From: Treponema sp.
GTDB taxonomy: Bacteria; Spirochaetota; Spirochaetia; Treponematales; Treponemataceae
Length of the DNA stretch: 64,000 nucleotides
NCBI GenBank assembly: GCA_016292805.1
Contig: JAEDFM010000007.1
Location: 1 to 64,000, forward strand
Direction: 5' to 3'
Shown: piece after piece, positions 60,701 through 64,000 of the stretch
Position numbering within the stretch: the first letter of the stretch is position 1
Layout of the letters: each line of letters starts with the position of its first letter
The notes under the pieces: generated by a model
Database searches by the model: none
Seen by the model: only the letters and a program-made list of their open reading frames with translations
What the model was told of the DNA's origin: nothing
Translations under genes and position numbers: made by a program

Positions 60701-60887
60701 TTGTTGATTCTACAGACTCAGGTCCAGCATTTGGATAAGTAGTCATAATCATGACTGTTGGATTTTCTGTTTCAGGGAACAAAGCTACAGCAATTTTACT
60801 GTATGTAAAAATTCCCAGAAATCCAAGCAAAGTAAAAACAATAAGAATAAGGACCGGATGGTCCATAGTTTTTCTAGAAATACTCAT
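57777..60887 (-). CDS. RND-type efflux permease
   Basis: The 1036-residue inner-membrane protein has the two-half RND structure with 12 membrane segments and two large periplasmic loops. SRKTMDHPVLILIVFTLLGFLGIF opens it. The proton-relay segment reads GMVVDASIVMIDN, with one Asp where AcrB has two. It pumps drugs, bile-type compounds or metabolites with the adaptor and outer-membrane channel next to it. Its ATG overlaps the adaptor stop (TAATG), indicating coupling. Confidence 0.94.
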   Translation of the reverse strand: MSISRKTMDHPVLILIVFTLLGFLGIFTYSKIAVALFPETENPTVMIMTTYPNAGPESVESTITKPIESVVSSVNGLKQMTSTSNEGSSTVQLEFDYGTDMNAVISDIRDKLERVNRALPDNAGTPTIFRFNSSSAPIMRILVRGNRSVDDIKQIAENQMTAILEQADGVAEASVNGGRTAQINVELDQNRLAAYGYTIPVVVAALSKQNLELGGGKIQEGTKNYIVRTTGQYTSIDEINNTVISTINGYNVRLCDIGRAYMGYADVTRESYINGEKGVYISITKQSGSNSVTVANNVYKKLEQLKQTVPSDITLEIISDDSEAIRETINILVKSLLEGLILSVVILWIFLQSFKSTVIIGISIPLSMIITLFAMSMFGITLNMLTLTGLILGLGMVVDASIVMIDNIYTYRQRGARPKVAAILGSQEMLMSVISGNLTTICVFVPFLFFIKELGFMGQMFKGIIFTIVIALVSSLLIAIFLVPVLAGKFLPLTNRVEKPVENPVLKVIYTGFTKVINLITNAYGKLLKLCLNNRLVTIVISVCILAISLGMIKTMQINMMPMGNDPSVTLNVNLPIGTTFEETEKVMKAFEKYATDEIKGYKNITTNIGGGGRNAGTNKGSLEITLPETAKQIDSTQVMQQKLRAHFDEFPGVNFNFGWGMRSQMTGADIDIVIRSDDTNAALNVADMLMQAIEAVDDCGEPQVDMDKGLPQVELVIDRERAYAFGVDITTVAREVNYAINGTTACTYRTNGKDYSVVVAYSPKDRKTIDDLDQIYVRGTSGMVAVSNFASFKKGFGPVSIRRENQNRIIHVQAGILSNENANVVEQKIKDKVNEMFVIPDTVAVSYEGSWGETMSQMLFYLKIIGMAVLLVFGVMAATYESFKAPLINLATMPFLIIGVVFIYKIIGQAISIMSMVGIIMLVGIVVNNGIILVDYTNLLIGRGVPLMDACYEAGKSRFRPVLMTTLTTILGMLPMCFATGGQAAMVQPIAVAVVGGLLSSTFVTLLIIPVIYSLVMKEKDKKKSLIKVVYDDNE

Positions 60888-61867
60888 TATTTTTCCTCTT
60901 TAATTTCAGTTGAGGCTTCAGCTGCCTTACCAATATCCTTAATCTTACTTCCGTTAGCTAAAGTAAGCATACCTTCTATTACAACAGTTTCACCTACTCC
61001 AACACCATCAAGAATCTGATATTTACCATCTACGTTTTTACCAAGAGTTACCTTGCGTTTAGAAACTGTTTCGCCATCTTCATTTACAACATACAGATAG
61101 TATTCATCATTATTATTAACAAGTGCATCCTGTGAAATTGTAATTTCACCTGCATATTCATTTGTGAACAATTTTACTTTTGCAAACATACCAGAGTTTA
61201 CACGACTGTCAGTTTTATCAAAATTCAAAATGATTTCTTTTGTTCTGGTAGCAGGATCTACAACTGGGGAAATACGAACAACATGTGCATTGAAAACAAC
61301 TTCAGGGTAAGCTTCAAGTGAAATTTCTGCCTTCTGACCAATTTTCAAATCTGCAACAAATCGTTCTGGGATTTTTGCATTAATCTGAAGATTATCAATA
61401 TCTCCTATTTTTGTAACAACAGAACTTACATTCACTTTCTGTCCTGTTTTTACAGGAGAAGAAATAATACTTCCATCAATTGGAGCAACAACAGGGCTCT
61501 TTACATAATATGAACCTGCATCCGATGGATCAACGTAAGCAATAACATCACCTTTTTTTACAGGAGAACCAAGCGAAACTTTCATCTCTACAACAGTTCC
61601 ACCAATTGCCGGGAAAACTTCAATTGCAGTCTGAGTCTGGATTTCACCGTTAGTAAATACATAATCCTTTAATGTATAAGGAACAGCATCTATTGTTCTT
61701 ACAGTAGTTACAGTAGCACCGCCACCAAAACCGCCCCTGCCACCAAAACCGCCTTTCTTTTTCTTAGAAAATTTAAATCCAATAAGACACAAAACAGTAA
61801 ATGAAATAGCTGCAACTACAATAATTGCTGTAACAACTTTCTTATTCATCTTCTTAATTTCACTCAT
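60887..61867 (-). CDS. RND periplasmic adaptor subunit
   Basis: The 326-residue membrane-fusion protein has an N-terminal membrane anchor (residues ~10-28) and a Gly-rich stretch (KKKGGFGGRGGFGGG). A lipoyl/beta-barrel fold follows (VVEMKVSLGSPVKKGDVIAYVD, APIDGSIISSPVKTGQKV). It bridges the permease and the TolC-like channel. The gene lies 15 nt after tolC and overlaps the permease start. No long alpha-hairpin is visible, so it is the short type. Confidence 0.9.
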   Translation of the reverse strand: MSEIKKMNKKVVTAIIVVAAISFTVLCLIGFKFSKKKKGGFGGRGGFGGGATVTTVRTIDAVPYTLKDYVFTNGEIQTQTAIEVFPAIGGTVVEMKVSLGSPVKKGDVIAYVDPSDAGSYYVKSPVVAPIDGSIISSPVKTGQKVNVSSVVTKIGDIDNLQINAKIPERFVADLKIGQKAEISLEAYPEVVFNAHVVRISPVVDPATRTKEIILNFDKTDSRVNSGMFAKVKLFTNEYAGEITISQDALVNNNDEYYLYVVNEDGETVSKRKVTLGKNVDGKYQILDGVGVGETVVIEGMLTLANGSKIKDIGKAAEASTEIKEEK

Positions 61868-61882
61868 TTTATATTCTCCAGT

Positions 61883-63181
61883 TTATTTAGTTCCAAGAGT
61901 TCCAAAAGGGATTCCCAGAGTATTTTCAAGATCAAGTACAGCAGATATTAAAGTAAACTTCTGCTGCATAAGATTAATTTTTGCGCTCATTAAAGAATCA
62001 GCTGCATTCTGCAATGTAAGTAAATCTCGCGAACCATGGTTATATGCATTTAATGTCATATCATAAGTTTTTTGAGCAAGTTCCACATTCTTTATTCTTA
62101 AGTCCAGCTGAGACTGTGCCTGCATGATTGATTTAGCACTGTTCAGAATAGAAATTTCTGCAGTAGTTTTCTGATTTTCCAGCTGAAGCTGTAAATCCTT
62201 AAGAGTAGCTTTCTGTGCAGCAACACTTAAAGCACCAGTTGACCATGGAAGATATCCATCCAGAGGAATAGAAACTGAAACACCTAAAGCGTTACCAGTT
62301 GTAGACCAGCTTCTGTCACCGATCCCCATTATAGGAAGCGAATTCTGTTTTCCATAACTGTAAGACAAACTGATGCTTGGTCCCCATGCTGTAAAACGAG
62401 TAGCAAGCAGCTGATTTTTTGCAGAATCAATCTGAGCCTGAATTGCTTTTACAGATGGAATTTCATCAATTGCAGTATCAATGGTTATTTCTTCTATAAA
62501 ATCGTAATCTTCCAGATTTCCACTAAGTTCAATTTCTACATTCTGGGCAATTCCTAAAGTCTGTTTAAAACTTGCAATGGAATTGTCATAAGAAATCTGT
62601 GCAGATTCAAAAGTTGGAATCATACTTTCGTAGTTGTATTGAGAAGAAAATAAATCCAGTTCAGAAAGCTGACCTCGATTGTATTTATCTTTGTTCAAAT
62701 TATACCGCTGCTTTGCAGTATCCATATTTCGCTGAAGCAGATTCAAATATTCTTTAGTATATAAAAGATTATAGAATAATTTGCGAACATTAAGTTCAAC
62801 AGTGCGAACAGCAGCTTCGTAATTTAAAATCCCCTGCTCATAATTCATTTTGGCACCACGAATTGATGTATACAAAGACGGTGTAAGATTCATAGAAAGT
62901 GAAACGCTGGCACCCATTGTCCATTTATCAGTATTATCAAATGGAAGAGAATATGAACCAGAAGCTCTGATTGAAGGACTTACAGAATTCCAGGAAAAAT
63001 CGCTCCGTTTCTTAGACAAATCTACACTGATTTTCTGTCTCTGCAACGAAATATTATTATCTGCAGCAAGCATAACCGCATCATCTACAGTCAAAACGCG
63101 GTTAGACAACTTTTCGCTCTGGGCAAAAAACGATGTTACCAAAATAAAATAAGCAACTAGAAATGTTACAATTTTCTTCAT
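61883..63181 (-). CDS. TolC-family outer-membrane efflux protein
   Basis: The 432-residue protein has a signal peptide (ending SFFAQ, ~residue 21) and two repeats of the outer-membrane efflux fold. Long helices such as VRKLFYNLLYTKEYLNLLQRN and TYDMTLNAYNHGSRDLLTLQNAADSL are typical. It forms the outer channel of the tripartite pump. AAGG lies before the ATG. It is the first gene of the tolC-adaptor-permease-PII-like operon. Confidence 0.9.
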   Translation of the reverse strand: MKKIVTFLVAYFILVTSFFAQSEKLSNRVLTVDDAVMLAADNNISLQRQKISVDLSKKRSDFSWNSVSPSIRASGSYSLPFDNTDKWTMGASVSLSMNLTPSLYTSIRGAKMNYEQGILNYEAAVRTVELNVRKLFYNLLYTKEYLNLLQRNMDTAKQRYNLNKDKYNRGQLSELDLFSSQYNYESMIPTFESAQISYDNSIASFKQTLGIAQNVEIELSGNLEDYDFIEEITIDTAIDEIPSVKAIQAQIDSAKNQLLATRFTAWGPSISLSYSYGKQNSLPIMGIGDRSWSTTGNALGVSVSIPLDGYLPWSTGALSVAAQKATLKDLQLQLENQKTTAEISILNSAKSIMQAQSQLDLRIKNVELAQKTYDMTLNAYNHGSRDLLTLQNAADSLMSAKINLMQQKFTLISAVLDLENTLGIPFGTLGTK

Positions 63182-63303
63182 ACTAACCTTCTTAAATCTG
63201 TACTTTATTAAAAATATATAAAATCTACATGTATAATTATATAGAAAATAAAAAAAAAATCTGATAACAATCCATTATATAAGCCTAAATATTCAATAAA
63301 TAA

Positions 63304-63331
63304 TTGTTATTTTACATAGAAACAATATAAT
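63304..63331 (+). promoter_or_regulatory. Putative promoter of the RelA/SpoT gene
   Basis: TTGTTA (63304-63309), 16 nt, TATAAT (63326-63331), 37 nt before the ATG. A second TATAAT lies at 63338-63343. GGGGAGG is the ribosome-binding site. The rest of 63182-63303 is AT-rich with nothing else seen. Confidence 0.5.
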
Positions 63332-63368
63332 ATTGATATAATATAAAAGTGTGGGGAGGTAATAAAAA

Positions 63369-64000
63369 ATGGCTAATGAATACACATTTAAAGCATCAAT
63401 GGAAGATCCAAATGCCCTTATTACTGAATTTTTCGATATAAATCAGAATTACTCCCAGGAAGACCAGAATTCAATTCTTAAGGCATGGAATTTTCTTCTG
63501 GAAAAAACAAATGGCTTAAGACGAGATTGTGGCAAACCATATTACATGCACCCCCTCAGAGTAGCCACACTCCTTGCCCAAAACAATCTTGATGCTCACA
63601 CAGTGGTTTCTGCTCTGCTACACCCAGTTCATAAATTCGAAGTAACTCCAGATATTATTAAAACAGAGTTTGGCGAAACAGTTGCAAATATTCTTATTAC
63701 AACAAATAAAATAATCTCGCTGCCAATGAATTCAAAAACAATCCATCAGGCAGATGCTATTCGTAAAATGCTGTTTGCCATGTGCGATGACGCCCGTGTA
63801 ATTTTGCTTACACTTTATGACCGCCTGGACCGAATCCGCAACATTTCCAGCCTGGCCCCAGAACAGCAACGGGCCCTTGCAGAAGCAGTTCTAGAAGTCT
63901 GGGCTCCACTTGCCGACCGCCTTGGAATGCAGAAAGAAAAAAATGAATTCGAAGATTTAAGTTTACGCTACACCAATCCCGATGCATACCTGCAGATAGA
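63369..64000 (+). CDS. RelA/SpoT (p)ppGpp synthetase, N-terminal part, degenerate hydrolase
   Basis: The frame runs off the window after ~210 residues. It shows the RelA/SpoT HD region: RRDCGKPYYMHPLRVATLLA, ALLHPVHKF, then DARVILLTLYDRLDRIRNIS and VWAPLADRLGM. In the hydrolase site the usual HDxxEDT is HPVHKFE (residues 85-91), and the ADRLHNMR segment reads YDRLDRIR. So ppGpp hydrolysis is probably lost and the protein is synthetase only, if the downstream domain is intact. GGGGAGG precedes the ATG. Confidence 0.9.
   Translation, partial: MANEYTFKASMEDPNALITEFFDINQNYSQEDQNSILKAWNFLLEKTNGLRRDCGKPYYMHPLRVATLLAQNNLDAHTVVSALLHPVHKFEVTPDIIKTEFGETVANILITTNKIISLPMNSKTIHQADAIRKMLFAMCDDARVILLTLYDRLDRIRNISSLAPEQQRALAEAVLEVWAPLADRLGMQKEKNEFEDLSLRYTNPDAYLQI

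Overview
The window is a stretch of AT-rich bacterial chromosome. It most likely comes from a fibre-associated (rumen or gut) Treponema or a close spirochaete. The pointers are a short alanyl-tRNA synthetase that ends at the editing domain, a split B12-dependent methionine synthase, a patatin with a predicted type Vd secretion barrel, a superoxide reductase plus ferritin pair, a class III cyclase, a chemotaxis receptor, and two tandem lipoprotein GH5 cellulases with a cytoplasmic sialate-O-acetylesterase-type esterase. Species-level assignment is inference. No rRNA or tRNA gene was recognised.

Layout. 1-800: edge of a damaged gene, then non-coding DNA with four 34-bp imperfect palindromes. 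0.8-5.9 kb: radical SAM protein, adk, LemA, patatin, groES. 5.9-15 kb (minus strand): TPR lipoprotein, nusB, SurA-like chaperone, alaS with a triplicated terminator, an outer-membrane protein and a pallilysin-like protein. 15-28 kb: two GH5 enzymes, DUF975 protein, cyclase, gatA/gatC, Nudix, structured RNA element A, esterase, yqeY, gltX. 28-35 kb: superoxide reductase, ferritin, membrane HTH regulator, cation/proton antiporter, aldo/keto reductase, low-molecular-weight phosphatase, MCP. 35-44 kb: dnaE, YggT, recG, a sigma-70-family factor behind a consensus sigma-54 promoter, and M18 aminopeptidase. 44-52 kb: parB/parA, methyltransferase, argB, element B, argJ with an ARG-box pair, a ThrE-type remnant, polysaccharide deacetylase, argC. 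52-64 kb: U32 peptidase, split metH, PII-like protein with an RND efflux operon, and the start of a RelA/SpoT synthetase.

Themes beyond the gene list. (1) Elements A (23910-24048) and B (48077-48222) share a conserved core inside terminal stems of different sequence that still pair. (2) At least nine genes have a -10-like box 6-8 nt before the ATG and no Shine-Dalgarno, suggesting leaderless mRNAs. (3) A dispersed repeat with the core GAGAACCGTCCCCCTGG lies between genes, sometimes as inverted pairs, and has also entered two reading frames without breaking them. (4) Gene 3' ends (alaS, argJ) are duplicated together with hairpins. (5) A sigma-54 promoter drives a sigma-70-type factor, recalling the Borrelia RpoN-RpoS cascade.

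All functions rest on motif recognition by eye. No database search or folding program was run.
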